Assembly: GCA_030407315.1 (NCBI GenBank)
Contig: JALQPE010003158.1
Location: forward strand, 28,335 to 92,334
DNA: 64,000 nt
From: Asparagopsis taxiformis
Taxonomy: Eukaryota > Rhodophyta > Florideophyceae > Bonnemaisoniales > Bonnemaisoniaceae
Direction: 5' to 3'
Part shown: positions 52,671-63,084 of the stretch, piece by piece
Numbering within the stretch: the stretch's first letter is position 1
How the letters are laid out: each line of letters starts with the position of its first letter
Translations under genes and position numbers: made by a program
The notes under the pieces: generated by a model
The model's input: only the letters and a program-made list of their open reading frames with translations
What the model was told of the DNA's origin: nothing
Databases searched by the model: none

Positions 52671-52956
52671 CTTACAGATGATGCAGTTTCGCTGGGGTGC
52701 TGACAGCAAAGTCATCGTTACGATGACTTTGCTGTAATGATTTGATTTCTTACAGCAAAGTCATCGTAACGATGACTTTGCTGTAAGAAATCAAATCATT
52801 ACAGCGGCCACAATTTTTTACCGGGTAAAAAATTCTTGCTGATTTTTTTACCCGGTAAAATTTTCTCACCACTGTAATCAAACCTTTCCTTACAGCAAAG
52901 TCATCGTAACGATGACTTTGCTGTAAGCATCCCGGGTAAACGGCTTCGGCTGTAAG
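52671..52956. repeat. Palindromic array A
   Basis: Begins CTTACAGATGATGCAGTTTC and ends CGGCTTCGGCTGTAAG. It contains three copies of palindrome P1 (TTACAGCAAAGTCATCG, then T-W-A, then its complement) at about 52701, 52750 and 52890, and a P2-type palindrome (TTACAGCGGCCACAATTTTT around ACCGGGT). The whole block is itself an inverted repeat. Its right flank (52957-53070) is inverted at 58850-58995. Confidence 0.88.
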
Positions 52957-53494
52957 CGGTTGGGAGTTTCGTCCGTCTCCCACCCTGGGAAGGGTGAGAA
53001 GGGAAGTGTGGAGCCGGGAACATCGTACAACGATGGTTTGGACGACTGTTGACGGCTCTGGGGAGCACTCTGCGTCGTGCAAGCCTGGTTTGCGCTGGCT
53101 GCACTACCTGGTATTGAACGGTTCTGTGCGCAAAGTTTACTCATGAAGGAGGTAGGGTGTTGTGTACCACACCAACCATAGTTACTAACATTTGCAGTGT
53201 ACTCTAGTGATGTAATTATTATTCTAGTTTCTAACTATACAATGATATTAAGTAAGTCAGATGTGCACAGAGCATGGTCTAAGCCTAGCACGGTAGAGAA
53301 AGATGGAAGAAAGATTGAAGGGTAGGCATGCAGAAGTATGAAGGCAGCAGTATGTGTAGACTATGGCAGTGGTAAGAAAATATTTCATGCACCAAAGGGT
53401 GGGCAGAGTGACATTAGAGAGGTGGTGTGTAGGGGGAAGGTAGGTGGAGATGATGGAGGACAACAGAAACGAGAGCGAGGGTTGAGACCAACGG

Positions 53495-53818
53495 CTTACA
53501 GATGAAGCAGTTTACCAGGGATGCTTACAGCAAAGTCATCGTTACGATGACTTTGCTGTAAGGAAAGGTTTCATTACAGTGGCCATGATTTCTTTACCCG
53601 GTAAAAAAATTCCTGGTCGCTGTAATGAAAACGTTTTCTTACAGCAAAGTCATCGTAACGATGACTTTGCTGTCAGGAAACAAAACATTACAGTGGCCAT
53701 GATTTCTTTACCCGGTAAAAAAATTCCTGGCCTCTGTAATGAAACGTTTCCTTACAGCAAAGTCATCGTAACGATGGCTTTGCTGTAAGGATCCTTGGTA
53801 AACTGCCTGAGCTGTAAT
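53495..53818. repeat. Palindromic array B
   Basis: Begins CTTACAGATGAAGCAGTTTA, ends CTGCCTGAGCTGTAAT. It has the same alternation of P1 (near 53528, 53639 and 53751) and P2 (TTACAGTGGCCATGATTTCT around ACCCGGT). It lies ~200 bp upstream of the ParB-dioxygenase start. Confidence 0.88.
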
Positions 53819-54022
53819 TGTCGTACAACGAAAAGTGATGTGGAAGGTTCGGATTGGTCAACCGCTGAATATCATTACCAGGGTGTATACTAATAGGAAT
53901 ATGTCAGATCTCTAAGTTTCGCCTATCTTACTCAGCTTACGCAGCAAAACAGCTTGTCGTTCAGATCTTCTTCTCTATTTCTCAATCTTTCACTCTTCTT
54001 TCCTCATTTCTTCACCAAAGCA

Positions 54023-57000
54023 ATGGCTCAACAATCCCCCAACGCTTTCGACCGCCAGGTGCGCTCTGCCAGCCGCCGTGACAACGATTCTCCCACTCCT
54101 TCTCCCTCTCCTTCTCCCTCTCATTCTCCTTCTCTGGCCCCCCCTGTCCCCATGGACGTTTGCGAAGCTGCTGCAGCGCTGACCCAGCTCAGCCCAGCAC
54201 CTAAGCCCGTCCCCTCCCCCCCTTCCGCTTCCGATCCCGCGGTTGTCCCGACAATCGACGCTGGCGTTCCCGCAACTCCGCTTCCGGCTCAATCTGCCGA
54301 AGCGGCGCCAGCCGTCGAGGGATCTGGTGCTCCTCTGCCTAGTTCGCCTGCTCCGGACATGATCATCGCGTCCGGCAGCGACTTGGCAGAGGATGCGGAG
54401 AAGGTCGATGATCACAACGCTCGTGACATCGTACCGAACAAGCCTCTCCGCAGCACCAGGCTGGCCTACCCTGGCACAGTGCCCATCCCGGTGGATGTGG
54501 ACTACGACATAAGTCCGGAGAGCTGCCGAAACATTCCAGTCTTCATTTCCCCTCTGGATGTTTCTCCTCCGGCAGTCGTGTCCAGGGTGGTCAGGCCGCA
54601 TCGCGTTGATGAGTTGAAGAAAACGTTTCTCACTCAGGGATTTTCCGTGATTGCTTCACGCGTGTCCGTCTGCGAGGTGATTGATTCCAATGCAAAAGTC
54701 CGACTGCAATACGTCGATGGATCTCACCGAGTGACCGCGTTGAAGGCCATTCTCGAGTCGGCTGGACCTGCTCCTGCGAAGGACAGTCCAGAGTGGGAGG
54801 AGTTTGTCAAGTCTGACATCTACCGTCGCTTTGGAACTATTCCAGTCGACTTTCTCCTCCCACCGACTCGGCTTGGCCGGGATGTCTTCTGCTCCGAAGA
54901 AGTACTCCCGCTTTCACGGCTGATGAACTTCCACACCCACAATGTCAGCGAGGTAACAGTTGCTGACAATGTGTGCTCTGTGATGGAGTTCATCAATATC
55001 CACCGCCTGGGAAAGAAGAAGATCGAGCCGACCGTTCAATACATCAAAGAACGGAAAGCGCTGAGCTGGATTCGTCCGAGACAGCTCATGCGCTACGTCT
55101 CGATCGCGCGAGGGTTCAAGACCATTGAAAGCCCTGCTTTCAAGTACTGGTCGAGTATTCCGAACAGGCCGGAGTTCGTGCAGTTCTCTTCGACCGAGGA
55201 TCTGGCTGGTTGTACGGTGAACTTGTTGTTCAATGGGTCGTTCAGGAGTGCTCCGGATGTGCAGAAGTGTTTCATCCTGGAGATGACGGCGCGCTACACT
55301 TGTAGCCGTCGGTCGGCCGGGCTGAAACCGTACTCGGTTGGCACCATTGGGCAGGAATGGATTGCTGGTTTGTTGGAAATCTTCGGGTACGTGAAGGAGG
55401 TGGCCGAGTACTGGAACGTGTCGGATGTGTTGCGGATGCTGGATGGCTCAATTCCCAGCGTGGGTGACCCGAGCAAGAGCTTCGACATTCGCTCGCGCGT
55501 TGTCGAAGTTCTTGCTCAGATGGTCCCCAAGAAGGGGTGCTGGGCAGACTTCCGTCCCAAGGAAGGCCCCCCCGATGGTTACAGTTACGAAAATATTTTT
55601 CCCCGTAAGAAGTCTGTCTTCGGGAAGGACGCCAGGAAAATGCTCCTGCGCGTCACTGGGTACCGCGACATGATTATGCGGAAACGCTTTCACGCGATGT
55701 ACCCAGACATCCCACATGCTGCGCTCCCAGCCACATGTGGTGATGATGCCCCCATCCCTTCCTCTTCCAATTCCTTGCCCATCCCTTCATCCTCCATTCC
55801 TTTGCCCCCACCACCTCAACTGGAATCTTCCAGCAATTCCGAGGTTGCCCCTGTTCCTGTCTCTACCCCTGCCGTGTCTGCATCCTCCCCTGCGGTGACC
55901 CCGGTCAAGCCGACTGCGCGTGGTCCCCAGGCTGGCAGTGAACAGTCTGGTCCAGTTTCCCACGCCGGGACTGGTACCCCCAACCGTCCTGTCCAAGCCG
56001 CGCAGGAGCAGGTCTCACCGGCTTCGCAGCCTGAGCCTGCGACTCCGGCTGCCGAGCAGCACCCTGCTGCTCCGGCCCCCGCTGTCGAAGCTTCCCGTTC
56101 TGCATCTGCTAGCAGTTCGGGAAGCTCCAGCGATGACAGTTTCGTCCCTTCACCATCCGGTGGGGTTGGACAGAAGACGGTTGCGAGGATTTCGACGGAG
56201 GGCCCTACTCCCGAGAATGTGGTCGAGGGCAGCAGTGCGAAGGGCGGTGCAGATCCTGACGGGGATGTCATTGAAGTCAGTGATTCTGCACCGCCCGGAG
56301 TGGAAACTTCTGGGAGGAAAGTGATGCCCAGAAGGAGTACCCGCCTGCAAGCGAGTCGTTCCGGTCGTGGTGGAACGGCGGGTGGTGCTGTGGAGGTCGT
56401 CGAGCTGGAGAGCGCCCCCGAGGATGCGGGTGAAAACTCCATCCTCGGGAAGCGTAACTTGGATGCGCTTCTGCGACGCCCGAGCCTTCTACCAAAAAGA
56501 GAAGGCTCGGTGAGACTTCATCAAAGTCGTCGTCAAAGAAATCCAAGTCGGCTTCCCGAGGTCGCTCTCGGGAGCCGGTTCTCCAGTTCGACGACGCCCA
56601 GGAGAATCCCATTCCCGACAGTATCGTCGATGAGAATGTGGCCGCCGTTCTCCCCAGCGCAATTGCGTCTGGCAGCCGGATGAAGTACTATATGGAAAGT
56701 ACGACGGTGGAGACGGTTCGGGCGGAAATGAGGGCGGCAGCATTCCAGGTAGCTGCATCGCCGGGTGCTGAGGATACGGTGGTGGAACAGTACTTTGCGG
56801 TGAAGCGGGCGTTGCTGGAAAACTTGGGGGTTATTGTTATGGAAGGCCTGTTGGCATCGTCCACGGCTGGTAATGCGACGCATGAGCTGTTCGGTCACTT
56901 CGCTAGGCAGTTCCCGCTGGTTGAGGAGGTTGAAAAACCCTCCCAGCAGTCTGATTCTAACGATGACGACAGGGAGCCACAGGACGAGCCGCCAGCTTTC

Positions 57001-57665
57001 GCAAAGCCCAGCTTCGATCCTTCGCCGTGGCAGTTCATCCACAACGTGGGTGATGCGAAGGACCGCATAGATGGTGGTCGTGGGCGCCTCACTCTGCCGC
57101 GGCGTGAGTTGTGCGACAAGTTGGAGGAGGAAAATTTGGATATGTATAAGAACAAGTTGGTGGCAGAGCTTGCTCTTGGTGTTTGTGCGGAGTTCTTGAA
57201 GTTGGGAATGGAGGGTGAGGATCCTGTCTTCTTCCCGAAGACAGGATTGCGGCTGCTTCTTACAGCAGATGGGGCTGCGGACCAGGATGGGCACACGGAC
57301 TTCAAGGTAGCGACGAATAGTGTTGGAAGTCCTACCACGTCTCCATCATATTTCATGATGTCGAGCGGAGCCGATGGGTTCTCTATAGTAGTTGCCCCTT
57401 ATAGTCATGTATGCCTGGCCAATCCGGACGCCGATATGTGGAAGGTTCCCATTCATAGGCTGTATGTGCCACCCTATTCGGTATTGGTTGGTCGCGGTGA
57501 CCTTTACCATTACGGGGTCGGCTTCAGCGCGGAGATATTCCTGCGGGCGAAAAGCTAGTCTATGGCCTGCCCACGCGCGGCCACATTCACTTGAAGACGG
57601 AGAAGGACGTCCTCACGGACCACATCCACACCGTCGAATATTACAAGTACGATAGGAGCAATAGA
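54023..57665 (+). CDS. ParB-like domain-2OG/Fe(II) dioxygenase fusion, second copy
   Basis: The frame is open from TTG 53954; ATG 54023 (AGCAATGGC after a pyrimidine-rich leader) is chosen. Residues 1-150 are P/S/A-rich. ParB-like domain ~175-260: HRVDELKKTFLTQGFSV and YVDGSHRVTAL (DGSHR from 232). A helical middle and a second disordered region lead to the dioxygenase: H-T-D at 57292-57300, PSYFMMSSGADGFS, distal histidine in DLYHYG (57508), and a PTRGHIHLKTEKD segment for the co-substrate side. Two frame breaks, at A5 56494-56498 and CC 57540-57541, are each mended by one added base; the last part ends YYKYDRSNR at 57665. Basic PKKRR-type and KKSKSASRGRSRE runs near the first break suggest nuclear import. 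Confidence 0.68.
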
Positions 57666-58142
57666 TAGCATATCAGAAGTATTAAAACCTATACTACTGT
57701 TCCCTGCTATAAAGTTCTGTCTTTCTCATCTCAACATTGTTACCTTAGCCCATTTTTCAGTTCTCATCTATACATCTGTCCTTCATCTCATAGTTTAGTG
57801 CTACTCAGCAGATTGCTTGCTACTTTTTAATATTAGTCTACAACGTTATATGATTTTACTAGCTAGGCCGTAGGGGAGACTAGTTTCAACCCTTGACAAC
57901 GCGCAGATTTCGACTACGAGAGCCGTCACTGTGATAAATTATTTGTAGAATTTTCGTCTATCTTCCCACCTACACTAGGCTACCTATATATATACAGGGT
58001 ATAACCTGAACAGAGACCACGTGAGGTAAAATACTCCTGAGAGCTGCTCACAGCCGTACAGACCTTTGCTGAGCAATTTACCCGACTTCAAACTTCGCTT
58101 CTTACCTTTACAAAGATGAGAGAAGGACGAAACTCCCTGCTG
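57666..58142. other. 3' flank of the ParB-dioxygenase gene
   Basis: About 480 bases, pyrimidine- and T-rich at first (likely 3' UTR), with no ORF of interest. The last ~60 bases (GAGAAGGACGAAACTCCCTG) duplicate the flank of array D. Confidence 0.4.
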
Positions 58143-58463
58143 CTTACAGCCGAAGCCGTTTACCAGGGTTCCTTACAGCAAAGTCATCGTTACGATGACT
58201 TTGCTGTAAGAAAACAAATCATTACAGCAGCCACGATTTCTTTACCGGGTAAAAAAATTGTGGCCGCTGTAATGATTTGCTTTCTTACAGCAAAGTCATC
58301 GTAACGATGACTTTGCTGTAAGGAAACCGTTTCCTTGCAGTGGCCAACAATTTTTTACCCGGTAAAGAAATCATGGCTGCTGTAATGATTTGTTTCTTAC
58401 AGCAAAGTCATCGTAACGATGACTTTGCTGTCAGCACCCCGCCGGAACTGCCAAAGCTGTAAG
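58143..58463. repeat. Palindromic array C
   Basis: Begins CTTACAGCCGAAGCCGTTTA, ends GCCAAAGCTGTAAG. P1 copies occur near 58173, 58284 and 58397, separated by P2-type palindromes with TTTACCGGGTAAA-like centres. Together with array D it fills the space between the two convergent fusion genes. Confidence 0.88.
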
Positions 58464-58742
58464 CAGTCTGGCTGCACCCTCTCCCCCATTTCTCTACTCC
58501 GTCTTCAGCATCCCAGCCTCTCTGGTGACGACTGACGCCTTTCGTTTCCCCCCTCACGCCCCCTCTCGCAATGAAATACTCGTCTATTACCACGATAGGC
58601 TACTCGTACTGCCGCCTTAATTTTCCTCTACACACATCCTCCCATCCGTCTCTTCCGTACTACGATCTTAGGCTATCCTACCTTACGATTATAGTTGTAT
58701 AGTGAGTAGCTAGAGTCCTACTTATTGACGACTATAGTGCAC

Positions 58743-58840
58743 CGGAACCGGCGCCGGTTCCCGCCCGGGCGGGTTAAATATATATTTTATGCCGTGAGGC
58801 ACAGGTACCATATGGTCGCTGTGGCTCACGGCACAAGGAG
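58743..58840. repeat. Run of GC-rich perfect palindromes
   Basis: GGAACCGGCGCCGGTTCC (18 bp, perfect) is followed by CCCGCCCGGGCGGG (14 bp, perfect) and then by the inverted pair TGCCGTGAG...CTCACGGCA around AGGTACCATATGGT. No gene overlaps. Confidence 0.75.
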
Positions 58841-58917
58841 TAGATTTTGCGACCAACAGCCGTCCAAACCATCCTCTCGTGATGTTCCCTACTTCACACT
58901 TCGCTTCTCATGTGAGA

Positions 58918-58995
58918 CAGCAGGGAGTTTCTTCCTTCTCCGATCTTGGTAAAGGTACCTTTACCAAGATGGGAGAAGGACGAAACTCCCTGCTG
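58918..58995. repeat. 78-bp palindrome next to array D
   Basis: CAGCAGGGAGTTTC at the left is mirrored by GAAACTCCCTGCTG at the right, centred on TTGGTAAAGGTACCTTTACC. Only the right half is present beside array C, and a diverged version flanks array A in inverted orientation. Confidence 0.8.
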
Positions 58996-59344
58996 CTTAC
59001 AGCCGAAGCCGTTTACCAGGGTTCTTTACAGCAAAGTCATCGTTACGATGACTTTGCTGTAAGGAACCGTTTCCTTGCAGTGGCCGAAGAATTTTTTACC
59101 GGGTAAAAAATCAGCAAGAAATTTTACCGGGTAAAAAATTGTGGCCGCTGTAATGATTTGCTTTCTTACAGCAAAGTCATCGTTACGATGACTTTGCTGT
59201 AAGAAAACGTTTCATTACAGCGGCCACAATTTTTTTACCCGGTAAAGAAATCATGGCTGCTGTAATGATTTGTTTTCTTACAGCAAAGTCATCGTAACGA
59301 TGACTTTGCTGTCAGCATCCCCGGTAAACGGCCCGCACTGTAAT
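58996..59344. repeat. Palindromic array D
   Basis: Begins CTTACAGCCGAAGCCGTTTA, ends GGTAAACGGCCCGCACTGTAAT. P1 copies lie near 59026, 59166 and 59278, alternating with P2-type palindromes. Array D plus its left flank is inverted relative to array A plus its right flank, so A and D could be the terminal inverted repeats of a ~6.7-kb element containing the ParB-dioxygenase gene. Confidence 0.88.
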
Positions 59345-59619
59345 GGGGTGACTGCTTCTCCTACATCGCTCTCTTACTGGTGTTCTACATGCTGCGTTGC
59401 TACACAATTTCGCACTCACATCTTTCTAGTTTCTCTCCCTTTCGTATCCATAGGTATAGCAGTGGAAAAGTGGATAGTTTGCACTCCAGGCCGCAGATGC
59501 CTTCCTGCAGTCATGTCACGATTGTTGTAGTGTAGTCTATAATATCTAGCGCTCTTGGAAGATGATGCACAGTCTATTGTCTCTGTCAATGCGTGTTTAC
59601 TCAAATCTATCAAAGTAGC

Positions 59620-62600
59620 TCAGTTAGCTGGCCAATATTTTCTACCATAGTCAGCAAATATCTCCTCATCAGCTTCAACGTCTCTGGTCAGAACGACCTT
59701 GACAGCATGGGGATTCTTGATATTCGAAGCAAAGTCCGGTTTGTCTATGGCATCGCCTTGTCGAAACTCGGCTGACTGTGTTCGACTCACCTCGGTCGCT
59801 TTCTCCGTTCCGTCAATGACCCGACAATCATTGAGGTAGCTGGTACAATTATAGACCGCTGGAACGAGCCAGACCTTCCGAACAGGTGCACCCCTCCCTA
59901 TGTACGTGGTTTCCAATTCCATGTTGTAGTCCTGGAACCTCTCTCCTGTGCACCCAAATCCTTCCGGGCCGTACATCACTGATCTCTGCGGTTCCGAGTC
60001 TCGAATCTTCGCATAGAAAATCGTCCCGTTGTACCAGCCAATGACCGTCCCCTTCTTCAGTTTCTTCGCCGCGAATACGCCAAACCCACCACCTCTTACC
60101 TCCGATTGCGAAACATAGACACCGTAGAATGCGGCATCAGCAGCCAGAATCGCGTCCGGGTCTATGCTCCAAAACGAGTGCATGTCCTCGGCCGGCCACT
60201 GGTCCATAGGCACCCCGCTCAATCTGTGAAGCATCGACCCGTCCTTCTTCATTGACGCAACGAACACAAGCAGGTGGTTCGGCAATGCTGTCACAGCAGG
60301 CAAACCTTCTGGTGCATCTGAGATGTGCTTCTGACGAAGCCTTGGAGCTTTTCCTGTGACCGGTACCGACTCGTCCCCAAGAATACTCTCCACCTCACGC
60401 TGCAAGATCCCCCCATATCGCCCGGCTTTCACCTCACTGACGAAAGCATGCAGTATCGACTCCTGCGATGCATCGTGGCACCTTTTTTCCTTCTCACACC
60501 CAATGAACCGACGATACGTACCATCCCTCAACGTCATACACGCTATGGCTGTGCTGTATGTTCCCGAGAAGAAATCCATCACGATATCGTTCTGCTTCGA
60601 AAATCGTTCCAGAAGCTCACGAAGAGTGGTCAACGCCTTCTGCTCATGGCGCAGTCGGTTGTTCTGCCCATCGTATTGAGCTTCACCAGCCGACAACCTC
60701 GGAACGTTGTCAATCGCGTTGGTGAACCCAGGGTGCCTCGATATGTCCGGATTGTGCAACCTGTAATCCACCATATCATATGCAGCCATACCCTTCCCCC
60801 GCTTATACGCATGGATAACGAAATCGTGCATATTATGAAGTGTGCACGTTTTCGTCGATGGATTGGACGTAAAGCTGTGTGGTCGGCGAGATAGCACGAC
60901 TGGAACACTGTCCACAATCATCTTGCCAGGCTCGGCATTTCTGATTGCATCCATCCATGCCACGAGTTGGCGCACGCTGGAATAGATTAGAGCATGACCG
61001 CCAGGCCGAAGAACTCGAACTATTTCACACGCAACACTCGCCAACTCTTCCGGCTCCAGAATATCGTACTCCGAGTTTTCTCTGCCGCCTTCCCGCCTCG
61101 TGTTGAATGGAGGATCAGTGAGCACAAGCTGAACACTGTCCTCCAACACCATCTTCCAGGAAACTAATTTTGTCCTCCACCTCTTTGGCTACATCAGTAG
61201 CGTCACAATTCACAGTGTGAATGTAACGCCCCATCACAGCTTCCAGCTTGGTGACATATTCCGGCTTGGATTCCTTTCCGACGTCAACGAGCGGTGCTTC
61301 TGTAGGCGATACAGTGTCAACCTCCATAGCGTCATCCTCGGCCGCACCTTCTCTTGTTGCTGTTTCGCTAGCAACCGCCGCATTATCGTCCTCTCCACCA
61401 CCGCGCTCCAGCCTAGCCTTCTTCCTCTGTGGCTCCAGACTATCCTCTTCTATATCCTCGCTGCCATTGTTTGGCACTGCTGCGGATATTTCCATCTGCG
61501 CAGGTACACCTTCAAGGATGCCAGGCTCGGGCGTATCCTCAAGACTGTGCAACTCATCCATGGTCAGAGGAAGCTTTCGTTGCTCTCGGGTTCGCAATAA
61601 CCAAGCCTTCAGCCTCCTCTGACCATCCAGGGCATGAGACGTGTTCAACTTGGCTCGCATGAACGAGTTCAATCCGAACTTGTCAGGAGTGTCGAAAAGC
61701 AAGGCTCGAAGTCTCTGCATCAGCTGACCACGCTCGGCGAACACATTCACCTCAGTGACACATTGGCGTATCGACAGCAGGAAGGCGCTTGTCAATGATC
61801 GCAGCCTTGCATCCACAGCCACTGGAAGGTCGGCACAGAACCCGTTTTCACTGTCTACAGTTTTCGGGACAATGGTCAGGTTTTTCCGATGCTCCTCGAC
61901 CGCGCAGCCATCAGACCGATTCGGGAGTGACCTGAAGCAAAGGCTCGCAGGATCGAATACCATGAACGGCCAGCACATCGATTCAACATCCTCATACCCC
62001 AACACTCTTGCCCCGGTATCCCACGCAGCTAACACACGGTCGACAACAAATCCAAGCTCGTTGGCTTGCGCACTGGATGTTGCAATTCCAACCATTCCAC
62101 CACCACCAATGGCCCCGGATGTGGCTCTGGCCCGCCTAGATGGCGCACTGCCCATCTCCTTACTGCGAATAGCCAAGATACACTGGCACATCATAACCAT
62201 CAGCCTCCTGAACCGCTTCTGGCTAGCCTGCAAAGAATCTTGCATGTCGGATGTAGCGCCGTCTAGAAAGTACCTGCTCGAAAGCAGTTCGCGGTTCAGT
62301 GGAGAGGACAATTCTCCGCGGGGTGTCTTGCCAAACATTTCGACGGCACGAGAACTAGTCACCCCACCTGTTTCGGAAACTCAACCATCCTCGGAGAATC
62401 ACCCATCTCTGCATTGAGTCCCCATGCATGACAAAACATTTGCCACAGACGCAAATCAATCGAACTCGAATCTTCTGCTCGGTGATACGGCCGAAGCACA
62501 GCCAGGATAGACATGCATGAGCTGTACTGCGGTTTACCACTCAGGCTTGAAGCAATTTGGCCGCTTGTATCGCAGGATTTGATCCAGCCCAACACATCGG

Positions 62601-63084
62601 CCATCCTCACAGACGAAATATGAGCGTACTTGTCCTTTCCGTTTTGGACCCAGTACTCGTCTCTGAGATCAACGGCGATCATCAGATACTCAACAAACAT
62701 CATGCGCCTTTGCAGGCCTGCAATGTCGTTGGATGTCGTCGCTCTCACACGGTCCAGCACAACAGCAGTACTGCTGTTGGTGTCCGCCACGATAGACTCT
62801 TCTCGCATAGGAATCGTAACGCCAGGAGGAAAGACGCCCTTCTTCATTCCACGTACAATTGCCATGCAGCGGTGCGCTCCATCCAATATCTCCAGAACGC
62901 CTTCTCGAAACCTGCCAGTCACGGGATGAGCTGTGTCATAACCGCTGTTGCGAATGCTCTCCATGAGCGCTTCCACATGACTTGCATCAACATCGCGAAT
63001 CGATACGAATTTGCTGACTTGATTGGGGTCGATGAACACCCATCCGTCGTGCTTTTCACCGTGATTGTGGAACGTTCCTTCCAT
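59620..63084 (-). CDS. ParB-like domain-DNA methyltransferase-SET fusion
   Basis: The frame is open from TTG 63093; ATG 63084 is the likely start. Residues ~20-130 form a ParB-like domain (VDASHVEALMESIRNSGYD, ILDGAHRCMAI with D-G-A-H-R from residue 68). The middle frame 62362-61115 resembles the N-terminal region of the 39376-42584 protein. The methyltransferase has LVLTDPPFNTRR (61105-61116) before DIVMDFFSGT (60561-60590), the beta-class order, and the SET domain has GGGFGVFAAKKLKKG, SYLNDC and DEEIFADYG. Breaks sit at C4 62362-62365 (one base to add) and T4 61168-61171 (one base to remove). Repaired length is about 1,155 residues. It is convergent with the ParB-dioxygenase gene; arrays C and D lie between. 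Confidence 0.7.

Noticed and set aside
53954..54022. N-terminal hydrophobic extension (possible signal peptide) of the second ParB-dioxygenase gene
   Set aside because: The frame begins at TTG, and the pyrimidine-rich sequence with AGCAATGGC at 54023 looks like a 5' UTR and start; a nuclear protein is more consistent with the domains.
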